A DNA stretch of 64,000 nt from Bacteroides sp. An322 (GCF_002161765.1 NZ_NFIN01000013.1:26708-90707), one strand, 5' to 3'. Shown: positions 46,021 through 55,569, counted from the stretch's first letter. Translations and numbers: made by a program. Notes: generated by a model not told the origin, from the letters alone.

Positions 46021-47301
46021 TTAATAGGCGAAGAGCGGATAGTTCTTCATCGTGTCGTTTACACGGGCACGTACCGATGCTATCACTTCTTCGTTCTCTA
46101 CATTCGACAATACCGTTTCTATCATTTCGGCAATTTCGTACATCAAGTCTTCTTTTGCTCCACGGGTTGTAATAGCAGGAGTTCCCAAGCGGATACCCGA
46201 AGTCTGGAATGCCGAACGAGTATCAAACGGCACCATGTTCTTATTTACCGTAATATCGGCAGCTACCAATGCTTTTTCTGCTACCTTACCGGTGAGGTCA
46301 GGATATTTGGTACGCAGGTCTACCAGCATCGAGTGGTTGTCTGTGCCTCCCGATACGATAGAGAAACCGCGGTCTATCAAGGCTTGAGCTAATACTGCTG
46401 CATTTTTCTTTACTTGCATAGCATAGTCTTTCCATTCCGGTTGCAGAATTTCGCCGAATGCAACGGCTTTGGCTGCAATGACATGTTCCAACGGACCGCC
46501 CTGAATGCCGGGGAATACAGCCGAATCTAATAATTGCGACATCATCTTGATTTCACCTTTCGGCGTTTTCTTGCCCCAAGGGTTAGGGAAGTCTTTTCCC
46601 ATCAGGATGATACCTCCACGCGGACCACGCAAGGTCTTGTGAGTGGTAGAGGTCACAATGTGAGCATATTTCAACGGATTATCCAGCAATCCAGCTGCAA
46701 TCAGTCCGGCAGGATGAGCCATATCGACCATAAAGATAGCGCCGACTTTATCTGCAATTTCACGCATCCGCTTATAATCCCATTCACGTGAATAAGCCGA
46801 ACCGCCGCCGATAATCATCTTCGGATGTTCACGAAGAGCGATTTCCTCCATTTGGTCGTAATCTACACGTCCGGTTTCTTTGTTCAGATTGTATTCGCAC
46901 GGTGTATAAATGATACCTGAAGTATTTACGGCAGAACCGTGAGACAAGTGTCCTCCATGTGCCAAGTTCAAGCCCATGAACTTATCTCCCGGATTCAATA
47001 CAGCGAGGAATACGGCTGCATTGGCTTGCGCTCCAGAGTGGGGTTGTACGTTTGCCCATTCAGCACCGAATATTTTCTTTATCCGGTCAATGGCAATTTG
47101 TTCGCTTTGGTCTACCACCTCACATCCGCCGTAATAGCGTTTGCCAGGATAACCTTCTGCATATTTGTTGGTCAGGCATGACCCCATTGCCTGCATTACC
47201 TCGTCGCTTACGAAGTTTTCGGAAGCAATCAGTTCAATGCCTTTCAACTGACGTTGATGTTCTTTTTCGATAATGTCGAAAATTAAATCGTCTCTTTTCA
47301 T
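46021..47301 (-). CDS. glyA: Serine hydroxymethyltransferase
   Basis: A 426-residue PLP enzyme converting serine and tetrahydrofolate to glycine and 5,10-methylene-THF. The PLP-lysine is in [16 protein letters not shown]. The N-terminal block [16 protein letters not shown] and the substrate loop [15 protein letters not shown] are intact. It ends a tightly spaced run of five minus-strand genes beginning at pyrB, and together with fhs it supplies one-carbon units. A hairpin terminator follows. Confidence 0.97.
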   Translation of the reverse strand: MKRDDLIFDIIEKEHQRQLKGIELIASENFVSDEVMQAMGSCLTNKYAEGYPGKRYYGGCEVVDQSEQIAIDRIKKIFGAEWANVQPHSGAQANAAVFLAVLNPGDKFMGLNLAHGGHLSHGSAVNTSGIIYTPCEYNLNKETGRVDYDQMEEIALREHPKMIIGGGSAYSREWDYKRMREIADKVGAIFMVDMAHPAGLIAAGLLDNPLKYAHIVTSTTHKTLRGPRGGIILMGKDFPNPWGKKTPKGEIKMMSQLLDSAVFPGIQGGPLEHVIAAKAVAFGEILQPEWKDYAMQVKKNAAVLAQALIDRGFSIVSGGTDNHSMLVDLRTKYPDLTGKVAEKALVAADITVNKNMVPFDTRSAFQTSGIRLGTPAITTRGAKEDLMYEIAEMIETVLSNVENEEVIASVRARVNDTMKNYPLFAY

Positions 47302-47334
47302 ATTTGTATTGTTTTTAATTAATAATTCTATAAA

Positions 47335-48063
47335 TCAAAATATTACGCCTACCGAAAAGCTCAACACATTGTGGCGGTGTTTTAATGAGATGTCTTGCGT
47401 ATTATAAGGGGCATCTGTCAAGTCTTTGTTATAAGATACGGATTTTACCATATTGTGCAGTCCGACTTCATAACGGAAATCAAAAAAGATGTTCGACACA
47501 TTGACCGACAATCCCACGACTCCGCTGAAGCTGAACGGTCTCATTTCTTCATTGATGTATTGCTGGTAGAATCCGGAATATTCGCTATCACTGTGCTTTT
47601 CCCAGATATATGCCGCTTTAGGTCCGATAAAAAATGCCATTCCATACGGATATTTATCAATAAACTTATATCCATAAAGCAAAGGCACGTCTATCGAGTG
47701 AATATCGGTCTTTACCAGTGCATTCTCTTGAAGCAAAGGAATATTCTCCGCGGTATTGGGTATGGAGATGCTTCCTTTTGATATATTATACGAAAACTCG
47801 GTCTGAAAAAAGTGGTGCTTCTTCACGTTGAACCGGCAAAAGAATGCGCCCAAATAGCCCACTTTATAATTGTTCTGCAGATTCTTTAGTTCCGTATTCC
47901 CCAGCGAAAAACGGTCAATGAAAAACATGGATGAATTAAATCCAACCTTGATGCCTATATTGACTTTCTGACTGCTCTCAGTATCCCGTGAAGCGGCTTG
48001 GGCTTTTCCGGAAAATCCAGTAGCCAACAAAAGGAACAGCAATATCAAGGCATTTGTTTTCAT
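47335..48063 (-). CDS. Outer-membrane beta-barrel protein (PorT-like)
   Basis: A 242-residue protein with a signal peptide (LILLFLLLATGFSGKAQA) and a beta-barrel pattern with strands alternating from NIGIKVGFNSSMFFID to LSFSVGVIF, ending in Phe as usual for outer-membrane barrels. It looks like the outer membrane beta-barrel domain found in PorT-like Bacteroidales proteins; the role is not known. It lies 10 bp past the flavin reductase stop and 33 bp before glyA, within the same run. Confidence 0.85.
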   Translation of the reverse strand: MKTNALILLFLLLATGFSGKAQAASRDTESSQKVNIGIKVGFNSSMFFIDRFSLGNTELKNLQNNYKVGYLGAFFCRFNVKKHHFFQTEFSYNISKGSISIPNTAENIPLLQENALVKTDIHSIDVPLLYGYKFIDKYPYGMAFFIGPKAAYIWEKHSDSEYSGFYQQYINEEMRPFSFSGVVGLSVNVSNIFFDFRYEVGLHNMVKSVSYNKDLTDAPYNTQDISLKHRHNVLSFSVGVIF

Positions 48064-48073
48064 GACACAAGAA

Positions 48074-48640
48074 TTATTTCTTCTTTTCGACCGACCAGCC
48101 GAATTTGCCTATTTTCTTTCCTGTTTCATAATATCCTCCATGTTCATAGACCAGCAAGTTTGCTTTTTCCATATCAAACTTGCCCGTCTCCGCATCCAGG
48201 TATTTATCATCCGCTTTTACGTTTACCACATCTGCAATAAACATATCGTGCGAGCCTAAGGAAATGATTTCTTTCACCCGGCATTCGATGCAGAGGGGAG
48301 ACTCTTCAATAATCGGAGCCTTTACCATCGATGCTTTTCCCGGAGTCAGGTGCATTTCCTTAAACTTGTTATAGTCTTTGCCCGAACGCACGCCGCACCA
48401 GTCTGTTGCGTATGCCATATCTTTAGTCGTCAGGTTGATGACAAATTCCATATTCTTTTTCAGTATCGGATATGAATGACGTTCCGGACGGACTGAGATA
48501 TAACACATAGGCGGGTTGCTGCAGATTGTCCCTACCCATGCCACGGTCAGGACGTTGTATTCTTCTTCCGTACTTCCGCAACTTACTAACACAGCCGGCA
48601 GAGGGTAAATCATGGTTCCCGGTTTCCAGTCTTGTTTCAT
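48074..48640 (-). CDS. Flavin reductase-like (FMN-binding) protein
   Basis: A protein of 188 residues from the ATG at 48640. The longer frame starts within the pyrI coding sequence and is less likely. The split-barrel FMN domain shows YPLPAVLVSCGSTEEEYNV, TVAWVGTICSNPPMCYISV and FVINLTTKDMAYATDWCGV. Members reduce flavins or act as flavin-dependent oxidoreductases. It begins 11 bp after pyrI in the pyrB-to-glyA run, but a pyrimidine link is not established. Confidence 0.88.
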   Translation of the reverse strand: MKQDWKPGTMIYPLPAVLVSCGSTEEEYNVLTVAWVGTICSNPPMCYISVRPERHSYPILKKNMEFVINLTTKDMAYATDWCGVRSGKDYNKFKEMHLTPGKASMVKAPIIEESPLCIECRVKEIISLGSHDMFIADVVNVKADDKYLDAETGKFDMEKANLLVYEHGGYYETGKKIGKFGWSVEKKK

Positions 48641-48651
48641 AAAAAAAGCCT

Positions 48652-49110
48652 TTAAATCAGTTTGATGTTGTCTACTTGTTGTTCTTTCTCGCAATAGTGG
48701 CATTTCAATACGCCGTGTTCCTTGTCTATCAGATGAAACCATGTCTGCATCGGTTCGTTATTGGTGATGCATTTCGGGTTATTGCACCGCACGATGCCTT
48801 TCAGTTCATCGGGCATTACGACTTCTTTCTTTTCCACCACTTCATAGTTGCGGATGATGTTCAGTTTCATGTTCGGGGCAACTACCGAAAGGCGGCTTAT
48901 CTCTTCATCAGAAAAGAAACGGTTGGCTATTTTGATGATGCCTTTCTTCCCCAATTTCTTGCTTTCAAAATTGTTTCCGATAGTGATGTTGCTGTCCAAA
49001 TGTTGCAGGTCGAGCAAAGATACTACGGTAAACAATTTGTCTGAAGGTATATGGTCGATGACAGTGCCGTTCTCCAAAGCGGCTACCTGTAATTCTTTCT
49101 TATTGCTCAT
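48652..49110 (-). CDS. pyrI: Aspartate carbamoyltransferase regulatory chain
   Basis: A 152-residue regulatory subunit of ATCase. The N-terminal allosteric domain includes [17 protein letters not shown] and the C-terminal zinc domain has Cys 109, 114, 137 and 140 (CNNPKC and CHYC), the ligands of the structural zinc. CTP and ATP binding controls carbamoyl-aspartate synthesis. It is 12 bp past pyrB on the same strand, as expected for the pyrBI pair. Confidence 0.96.
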   Translation of the reverse strand: MSNKKELQVAALENGTVIDHIPSDKLFTVVSLLDLQHLDSNITIGNNFESKKLGKKGIIKIANRFFSDEEISRLSVVAPNMKLNIIRNYEVVEKKEVVMPDELKGIVRCNNPKCITNNEPMQTWFHLIDKEHGVLKCHYCEKEQQVDNIKLI

Positions 49111-49122
49111 AACGTGTAAGGT

Positions 49123-50076
49123 TTAAATGTTCATTAATCGTTCGGTATCCGCTTTTACTTCATCAAGGGTGATGCCCAACACATCGCAAAGAATGGCTTC
49201 ACGTGCATACAGTCCGTTTTGTGCCTGTTGGAAATAATAGGCTTTCGGATTGCTGTCCACATCGTATGCGATTTCGTTCACGCGGGGCAGGGGATGCAGG
49301 ATGCGTAAGTTCGGACGGGTATGTTCCAACATCTTGTTGTGCAAGATATATACGTCTTTTACCCGTTCGTATTCCATTAGGTCGGTAAAGCGTTCGCGCT
49401 GCACACGGGTCATATATAAAATATCTGCATCGGCTATCGTTTCTTCGCTAAAGTCGGTATGCTCTTCGTAGCGGATGTTGTGCTCTTTGCAATACAGCTT
49501 GTATTCTTCCGGCATCCGGAGTTCATTCGGCGCGATGAAATGGAAAGTCGGGTTAAAGTGCCGCATTGCCATTAATAAAGAATGCACCGTGCGTCCGTAT
49601 TTCAAGTCGCCCACTAAGTAAATGTTCAGGTTCTCCAGTGTGCCTTGGGTTTTATATATCGAATAGAGGTCGAGCATGGTTTGAGAAGGATGCTGGTTGG
49701 CTCCGTCTCCTGCATTGACAATAGGTACCGGAGCAATCTCGCTGGCATAGCGTGCTGCCCCTTCTAAGTAGTGGCGCATCACGATGATGTCGGCATAGTT
49801 GCTTACCATCATAATCGTATCTTTCAAAGTCTCTCCTTTCGATGAACTGGTCACTTTCGGGTCGGTAAACCCGATTACCTTTGCTCCTAACCGGTTGGCT
49901 GCTGTCTCAAAGCTCAAGCGAGTACGGGTAGAAGGTTCGAAGAAAAGGGTGGCTACGATTTTCTGGTCCAGCAAATGACGGTTCGGTTTCTTTTCAAACT
50001 CTTGTGCCATTTCCAACAGGTAAAGAATGCGTTCTTTCGAGTGGTTGGCGATAGTAACTAAACTTCTATTTTCCAT
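49123..50076 (-). CDS. pyrB: Aspartate carbamoyltransferase catalytic chain
   Basis: A protein of 317 residues from the ATG at 50076. The TTG 15 codons upstream (50121) overlaps the promoter -7 box and is rejected. It catalyses the first committed step of pyrimidine synthesis: carbamoyl phosphate plus aspartate. The carbamoyl-phosphate motif FFEPSTRTR (residues 45-53) and [12 protein letters not shown] are intact, as is the C-terminal HPLPRVNEI. It is the first of five genes: pyrB, pyrI, flavin reductase, barrel protein, glyA. Confidence 0.96.
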   Translation of the reverse strand: MENRSLVTIANHSKERILYLLEMAQEFEKKPNRHLLDQKIVATLFFEPSTRTRLSFETAANRLGAKVIGFTDPKVTSSSKGETLKDTIMMVSNYADIIVMRHYLEGAARYASEIAPVPIVNAGDGANQHPSQTMLDLYSIYKTQGTLENLNIYLVGDLKYGRTVHSLLMAMRHFNPTFHFIAPNELRMPEEYKLYCKEHNIRYEEHTDFSEETIADADILYMTRVQRERFTDLMEYERVKDVYILHNKMLEHTRPNLRILHPLPRVNEIAYDVDSNPKAYYFQQAQNGLYAREAILCDVLGITLDEVKADTERLMNI

Positions 50077-50118
50077 ATTTTCGGTTTTTATTGGTCGTTG
50101 TTTATAAATACCGGAGTT

Positions 50119-50126
50119 CAAAGATA
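50119..50126 (-). promoter_or_regulatory. -7 box of the pyrB-to-glyA promoter
   Basis: TATCTTTG on the minus strand, 43 bp before the pyrB ATG. No exact -33 TTTG at the expected spacing. Confidence 0.55.
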
Positions 50127-50169
50127 GTCAAAAAAATAGAATGAACGGCTTTTATTCCCGCATTTTTTA

Positions 50170-50177
50170 TACTTTTG
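50170..50177 (+). promoter_or_regulatory. -7 box of the penicillin-binding protein promoter
   Basis: TACTTTTG on the plus strand, 125 bp before the PBP1A-type gene. The leader contains ATGTATATGCGGTGCG and GCATGCATGTATCTGCGTGC, an imperfect repeat of unknown purpose. Confidence 0.5.
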
Positions 50178-50301
50178 CACATTAAAAGAAGAATATAGGA
50201 CACAGAGGCATGTATATGCGGTGCGTTTCTCAAGTATATGGGGCGGCGCATGCATGTATCTGCGTGCGGGTTTTTATATAATATAATAAGGAGAGGAAAA
50301 T

Positions 50302-52629
50302 ATGAGAAAGAAATTCATATACACGTTGTGGGTCTTGGTTGTTTTAGGTATTTTGGCGGTGGCAATGGTCTTTACGGCTATCGCTAAAGGGTGGATAGGC
50401 TATGTGCCTCCGGTAGAAGAACTGGAAAATCCGAACTTGAAGTTTGCCACTCAAATCATATCCGATGACGGGGAACTGCTTGGCACATGGTCGTATAGCA
50501 AAGAAAACCGCGTTTATGTAGGTTATAATGACTTGTCGCCTAATCTGGTCAACGCCCTGATTGCTACAGAGGATGTGCGGTTCAGCGAACATTCGGGCAT
50601 CGACTTCCGTGCATTTGTGCGTGCGGTGGTAAAGCGGGGCATCCTGATGCAAAAGAATGCCGGAGGAGGAAGTACCATCACCCAGCAGCTTGCCAAGCAA
50701 TTCTATTCGCCCACGGCAGATAATGTCATGGAGCGTCTGCTTCAGAAGCCGATTGAGTGGGTGATAGCCGTCAAGTTAGAGCGGTATTACACGAAAGAGG
50801 AAATCCTGACGATGTACCTCAATAAGTTCGACTTCTTGAATAACGCCGTAGGAATCAAGACCGCGGCTAAGACTTATTTCTCGAAAGACCCGAAAGACCT
50901 TTCCATTGAAGAAGCGGCTACATTGATAGGGATGTGCAAGAACCCTTCGCTCTACAATCCGCGCCGTTTCAACGAACGTTCACGCGGACGCCGGAACACG
51001 GTGCTCGACCAAATGCGTAAGGCAGATTACATCACGCAAGCCGAATGCGATTCGCTTCAGGCGCTTCCGCTCAAGCTGAAGTTCCAGCCGGTAGACCATA
51101 AGGACGGGCTTGCCACTTATTTCCGTGAATACCTGCGCCGTATCATGACCGCTAAAGAGCCGGTGAAGAGCAAATACCGGGGCTGGCAGATGCAGCAATA
51201 TTACGAAGATTCGTTGGCATGGAAAACCAATCCGCTTTACGGCTGGTGCGCGAAAAACAAGAAAAAGGATGGTTCGAACTATAACATTTATAACGACGGT
51301 TTGAAGATTTATACCACCATTAATTCACGGATGCAACGCTATGCCGAAGAAGCGGTTTACGAGCACGTTGCGAAATACCTCCAGCCTCGTTTCTTCAAAG
51401 AAAAGCGTGGGCGGAAGACCGCACCTTATACGAATGAGCTGACACAAGAAGAAGTAGACGCAATTATGGACCGCTCGATGCGCCTTACCGACCGTTACCG
51501 GCAAATGAAAGCTGCCGGATGTTCGGAAGAGGAAATCCGCAAGGCGTTTAATACGAAGCATGAAATGTCGGTATTCTCTTACGAAGGGGAGAAAGACACC
51601 ATTATGACTCCGATGGACTCTATCCGGTATTACAAGTATTTCCTGCGTGCCGGATTTATGTCGATGGACCCGGTGACGGGCTATGTGAAAGCGTATGTAG
51701 GCGGTCCGAATTACAATTATTTCCAATACGATATGGCAATGGTGGGACGCCGTCAGGTAGGTTCTACCATTAAGCCTTACCTGTATGCTTTAGCAATGGA
51801 AAACGGCTTCTCGCCCTGCGATGAAGTACGTAATGTCGAGCAAACTCTTTTCGACGAAAACGGAAAAGCATGGTCGCCCCGCAATTCTTCCAAATCGCGT
51901 TATGGCGAAATCGTTACCCTGAAGTGGGGACTTGCCAATTCGAACAACTGGATTTCGGCATACCTCATGAGCAAGCTCAGCCCGTATGCCTTGGCACGCC
52001 TGATTCATTCTTTCGGGGTATTGAATAAGGATATCCAGCCTACGGTTTCCCTCTGCTTGGGTCCGTGCGAAATATCGGTGGGTGAAATGGTCAGCGCTTA
52101 TACCGCATTTGCCAACCGGGGCATCCGCACCGCTCCTCTCTTCGTTTCCCGAATCGAAGATAACGAAGGAAACGTGATAGCGACTTTCTCTCCGCAAGTG
52201 GATGAAGTAATCAGCGAATCGAGTGCCTATAAGATGTTGGTGATGCTCCGTGCCGTTATCAATGAAGGTACGGGTGGACGTGTGCGCCGTTTGTATGGCA
52301 TCAAAGCCGATATGGGAGGCAAGACGGGAACTACTAACCGTAACTCCGATGGTTGGTTTATGGGCTTTACGCCTTCGTTAGTTTCGGGATGCTGGGTAGG
52401 CGGAGAAGAGCGTGATATCCATTTCGATACCATGCGCGACGGACAAGGAGCGTCTATGGCGTTGCCCGTATGGGGGCTTTATATGCAAAAAGTCTATGCC
52501 GATAAGACGCTTGGTTATTCCGAAGAAGAGCATTTCGATATCCCTGAAGATTTCGACCCCTGCAAAGACAAGCTGACCGAAATGGAAGAAGAAAACGCCA
52601 GCCGTCTGGATGATGTTTTCTTCCAGTAA
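50302..52629 (+). CDS. mrcA: Class A penicillin-binding protein (PBP1A-like, transglycosylase/transpeptidase)
   Basis: A 775-residue bifunctional cell-wall enzyme. The N-terminal anchor (LWVLVVLGILAVAMVFTAIA) is followed by a GT51 glycosyltransferase with EDVRFSEHSGIDFRAF (about residue 90) and GGGSTITQQLAKQF. The transpeptidase domain holds SxxK in VGSTIKPYLYA (about 488), SxN in LANSNNWISAY and KTG in GGKTGTTNRN (about 674). It polymerises and cross-links peptidoglycan in the periplasm and is the target of beta-lactams. A GGAG Shine-Dalgarno precedes the ATG. It lies divergent from pyrB with its own promoter. Confidence 0.95.
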   Translation: MRKKFIYTLWVLVVLGILAVAMVFTAIAKGWIGYVPPVEELENPNLKFATQIISDDGELLGTWSYSKENRVYVGYNDLSPNLVNALIATEDVRFSEHSGIDFRAFVRAVVKRGILMQKNAGGGSTITQQLAKQFYSPTADNVMERLLQKPIEWVIAVKLERYYTKEEILTMYLNKFDFLNNAVGIKTAAKTYFSKDPKDLSIEEAATLIGMCKNPSLYNPRRFNERSRGRRNTVLDQMRKADYITQAECDSLQALPLKLKFQPVDHKDGLATYFREYLRRIMTAKEPVKSKYRGWQMQQYYEDSLAWKTNPLYGWCAKNKKKDGSNYNIYNDGLKIYTTINSRMQRYAEEAVYEHVAKYLQPRFFKEKRGRKTAPYTNELTQEEVDAIMDRSMRLTDRYRQMKAAGCSEEEIRKAFNTKHEMSVFSYEGEKDTIMTPMDSIRYYKYFLRAGFMSMDPVTGYVKAYVGGPNYNYFQYDMAMVGRRQVGSTIKPYLYALAMENGFSPCDEVRNVEQTLFDENGKAWSPRNSSKSRYGEIVTLKWGLANSNNWISAYLMSKLSPYALARLIHSFGVLNKDIQPTVSLCLGPCEISVGEMVSAYTAFANRGIRTAPLFVSRIEDNEGNVIATFSPQVDEVISESSAYKMLVMLRAVINEGTGGRVRRLYGIKADMGGKTGTTNRNSDGWFMGFTPSLVSGCWVGGEERDIHFDTMRDGQGASMALPVWGLYMQKVYADKTLGYSEEEHFDIPEDFDPCKDKLTEMEEENASRLDDVFFQ

Positions 52630-52645
52630 AGGTGTGGATAAATTG

Positions 52646-52721
52646 AAACGCAGATTAGCGCAGATTTACGCAGATTATAAATTAATATTAATTCCGCGTA
52701 AATCTGCGCTAATCTGCGTTT
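52646..52721. repeat. Perfect 26-bp fold-back repeat (CGCAGATTAGCG family)
   Basis: AAACGCAGATTAGCGCAGAT and its continuation (52646-52671) and 52696-52721 are perfect complements around a 24-nt AT-rich loop. It sits after the PBP1A-type gene. It uses the same ACGCAG-type repeats in spirit as the hairpins at 11231-15427, but a different core. Confidence 0.85.
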
Positions 52722-52827
52722 TAATCCTATTGTTTTACCAAACTTATTGGATTTCCGGATTTCGCTCTTGCATATTTCCTTTTTTTTTCTTATCTTGCCC
52801 AATCAGAAAAAAGAAAGGAGATGATGT

Positions 52828-53652
52828 ATGGACCGCAACCTTACTTTGTATCAAGTTGCGCCCCGGCTGGCTGAGAAAGTATTCAATAGCATTGATGAAT
52901 TTAATCGGGGGCGTACCGTCACCAACGGCTATTATGCTATCAGTATGGCTACGGCATACCGCCCTTACTATGGCTTTTGGCGCATTTTCCCCAATGTACA
53001 GGCTCCTTTGTTTATCCGCACGCTTGCCGTAACCTTTGATACCGCTTCGGAACGTGCCTTTGCCTTGCTTCAGAATTGCAACATCCGGCTGGAGGTGCTC
53101 GACAACCGTAACTTCGAATCTTATTATGGCTCGGCAGACGATATGATTCCTTTTGGCAAATACCGGGGAAAACGTATGTCCGAAATCTATTACATCGACC
53201 CTTCGTATGTATTGTGGCTGGCAAATAAGTTCCAGCCGGAGCAAAAACGATACGAATCTGTGGTAGAGATAGCCAAACAATTCGCCCGTGTTCATTTTGA
53301 ACTTACGATTCAGAAACGCCGCATTTCTTCGGTCAGCCACAATGTAGGACGGGTGGGCGAGACCCTGAAAGAACTCTTCCTTACCGTCCTCGGTGTGCGT
53401 CTCCAAGTAGATACCTATAAGCCCGATTTCTATGTCGACCAGTCCGTTCTTGCCGCCGACCGCGACGGAAACCGCTTTGTCTTCACCGTGAAAGCCGGAG
53501 GCAGAAGCCTTTCGCCTAATGCCCTGAGTTGCCATAGCCGGAAAATCACCCCTCACGAGATGCTTCATCTTTCGTCTGCCCGTGTCATGTCGCATTACGA
53601 AAGCCGTGGTGTGCGCTATACCCGCTTAGGCTATGTCAAGCTACATAAATAA
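52828..53652 (+). CDS. Protein with exodeoxyribonuclease X-type C-terminal domain
   Basis: A 274-residue protein whose centre has MIPFGKYRGKRMSEIYYIDP SYVLWLANKF, a GKYRGK...DPSYVLW pattern found in DUF3820/ExoX C-terminal domains, which bind DNA. The N-terminal part (NRGRTVTNGYYAISMATAYR) and the C-terminal part (SCHSRKITPHEMLHLSSAR) are not recognised, and no ExoX nuclease motif (DxE) is seen. A Shine-Dalgarno AAGGAG precedes the ATG at 52828. It is the last ordinary gene before the defence island. Confidence 0.75.
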   Translation: MDRNLTLYQVAPRLAEKVFNSIDEFNRGRTVTNGYYAISMATAYRPYYGFWRIFPNVQAPLFIRTLAVTFDTASERAFALLQNCNIRLEVLDNRNFESYYGSADDMIPFGKYRGKRMSEIYYIDPSYVLWLANKFQPEQKRYESVVEIAKQFARVHFELTIQKRRISSVSHNVGRVGETLKELFLTVLGVRLQVDTYKPDFYVDQSVLAADRDGNRFVFTVKAGGRSLSPNALSCHSRKITPHEMLHLSSARVMSHYESRGVRYTRLGYVKLHK

Positions 53653-53687
53653 ACCTTTCGTTTCTTTCATTTTTCTGCATCTCCAAA

Positions 53688-53753
53688 CGAACCCTGCTTC
53701 ATCGCCCGATTCATCCGGCTTCATTCCCCGATGAACCCTGCTTCATCAGCCTA
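53688..53753. repeat. 22-bp tandem repeat array, three copies
   Basis: Three 22-bp units start at 53688, 53710 and 53732, with cores CTGCTTCATC, CGGCTTCATT and CTGCTTCATC and partly conserved CCCGA or GCCTA ends. The period and the GCTTCATC core match the array at 34935-35020. Confidence 0.75.
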
Positions 53754-53909
53754 CGCACCCGCATGCATATTTAGCAGAAGATTTTTATCTGAACCTCACG
53801 AAGGTATTTTCATAAAATAGAGGTGCCAGATGTCATACGACATCCATAAGAACAAAAAACAAGCAATATGAAAATTTGCAACTAAGCATTCATTTTCGCC
53901 TTTAATCGC

Positions 53910-53917
53910 TATCTTTG
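53910..53917 (+). promoter_or_regulatory. -7 box of the hsdM locus promoter
   Basis: TATCTTTG, 86 bp before hsdM. In the intact downstream system the corresponding box (TACCTTCG near 57172) is followed by GCAAATAG as well, so the promoter is shared but the following controller has been deleted here. Confidence 0.55.
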
Positions 53918-53924
53918 CAAATAG

Positions 53925-53999
53925 GAACAAGGCAAGACTAGAAAATGGTTAGCCGGACAGTTGGGAAAGAACGAAGTTATTAATGGAATAGAAGAATAA
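53925..53999 (+). pseudogene. Fossil of an XRE-type controller gene
   Basis: The frame reads EQGKTRKWLAGQLGKNE and then VINGIEE-TAA. The first 17 residues match the intact controller at 57226-57432 in 16 positions, and the 52 bases from 53925 match 57268-57319 in about 44. The start codon, first helix and the second half of the HTH are missing. It lies 4 bp before the hsdM ATG. Confidence 0.75.
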
Positions 54000-54003
54000 C
54001 ATC

Positions 54004-55569
54004 ATGGCAAAGAAACAACAGAAAGAAAAAAGCATAGAAGAAACCCTTTGGGAATCTGCCAACAAGTTACGAGGGTCAGTTGAACCATCGGAATACAAGC
54101 ATGTGGTATTGAGTTTGATATTCCTAAAATATGCCTACGACCGCTTTGTGGAACGACGCAATGAACTGATAGCCGACCATAAGGAAGCGTTTGTAGACCA
54201 GCCTGTATTCTATAATGCCAAGAATATATTCTACTTGAACGAAATCAGTCGTTGGAATTACCTGATGGAGAATGCCAAGCAGAATGACATCGCCATCAAG
54301 ATAGATGCGGCTTTGACACAGGTGGAGAAAGACAATCCATCCCTAAAAGGTGCTTTGCCAAGCAATTACTATTCCGGATTGGGGCTTGACCGCACCAAAT
54401 TGGCAAGCCTGTTGGATGTGATAGGCAAGATTGATACACAGAAAGACAAAGAACATGACCTGATAGGGCGTGTATATGAATACTTCTTGGGCAAGTTTGC
54501 CATAGCCGAAGGTAAGGGTAAAGGCGAATATTATACGCCCAAGACGATTGTCAACCTCATAGCGGAAATGATACAACCCTATCGGGGCAAGATATACGAC
54601 CCTTGCTGCGGCTCGGGCGGTATGTTCGTGCAGAGCATGAAGTTCATTGAGGCGCACCATGGCAACCGGAAAGACATTTCCGTTTATGGACAGGAATATA
54701 CCAACACCACTTACAAGTTGGCAAAGATGAATCTTGCCATCCGTGGCATAGCCTGCAACTTGGGCGAAAAGGCTGCCGACACTTTCCATGACGACCAACA
54801 CAAGGACTTGAAAGCGGACTTCATCATGGCAAATCCGCCTTTCAACCAAAAGGCATGGCGGGCGGAAAACGAATTGACCAACGACCCGCGTTGGCACGGT
54901 TATGACGTGCCGCCCACGAGTAACGCCAACTATGGATGGATTCTGAATATCGTATCTAAACTGTCTGCCAATGGCATGGCGGGCTTTCTGCTTGCCAACG
55001 GTGCGTTGAGCGGCGATGGTACAGAGTTGAACATTCGTCGTCAACTGTTGAAGAACCATTTGGTGGAAGCTATTGTAATCCTCCCCCGAAATATGTTCTA
55101 CTCTACGGATATCAGCGTTACACTTTGGATATTGGCAGGCAACCGCAAAGCCCGTACCGTGGAACTGAATGGTGAGTTGGTGAACTACCGCAACCGGGAA
55201 AATGAGGTTTTGTTTATTGACTTGCGTCAATGGGGCGAACCGTTTGAGAAGAAATACATTCAATTTTCTGGGGAACAGATTGCACAAATAGCCGAAAACT
55301 TCCATAACTGGCAACGAGAAGGTCATGAACAAACCTATCGCAATGTACCCGAATACTGTTATTCCGCTACGCTGGAAGAAATCGAAGCAAAAGGGTGGTC
55401 GCTCGTGCCCAGCAAATACATCGAGTTCAAGAACCGGGATGAGGGCATCGACTTCGATACGAAGATGACGCAACTGCAAAGTGAGATGCAAGAACTGCTC
55501 CGTAAGGAAGAGGAAAGCAAAAAGGAACTGTTGAACCTGTTTAAAGAGTTGGGGTATGGATTTGAATGA
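54004..55569 (+). CDS. hsdM: Type I restriction-modification DNA methyltransferase subunit HsdM
   Basis: A 521-residue adenine-N6 methyltransferase subunit. It has the N-terminal helical domain (KEKSIEETLWESANKLRGSV), SAM motif I DPCCGSGGMFVQS (about residue 199), catalytic motif IV NPPF (about 277) and a C-terminal coiled-coil (QLQSEMQELLRKEEESKKEL) that contacts HsdS. It looks intact, but the HsdS partner is truncated and no hsdR is in the window, so the system cannot work as it stands. The Fic gene overlaps its end by 14 bp. Confidence 0.95.
   Translation: MAKKQQKEKSIEETLWESANKLRGSVEPSEYKHVVLSLIFLKYAYDRFVERRNELIADHKEAFVDQPVFYNAKNIFYLNEISRWNYLMENAKQNDIAIKIDAALTQVEKDNPSLKGALPSNYYSGLGLDRTKLASLLDVIGKIDTQKDKEHDLIGRVYEYFLGKFAIAEGKGKGEYYTPKTIVNLIAEMIQPYRGKIYDPCCGSGGMFVQSMKFIEAHHGNRKDISVYGQEYTNTTYKLAKMNLAIRGIACNLGEKAADTFHDDQHKDLKADFIMANPPFNQKAWRAENELTNDPRWHGYDVPPTSNANYGWILNIVSKLSANGMAGFLLANGALSGDGTELNIRRQLLKNHLVEAIVILPRNMFYSTDISVTLWILAGNRKARTVELNGELVNYRNRENEVLFIDLRQWGEPFEKKYIQFSGEQIAQIAENFHNWQREGHEQTYRNVPEYCYSATLEEIEAKGWSLVPSKYIEFKNRDEGIDFDTKMTQLQSEMQELLRKEEESKKELLNLFKELGYGFE

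Larger units (their letters stand above)
53653..54003. other. Intergenic region at the edge of the restriction island
   Basis: 350 bp containing a 22-bp tandem repeat (53688-53753), a TATCTTTG promoter box (53910-53917) and a fossil of an XRE controller (53925-53999) directly before hsdM. No intact gene. Confidence 0.75.
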
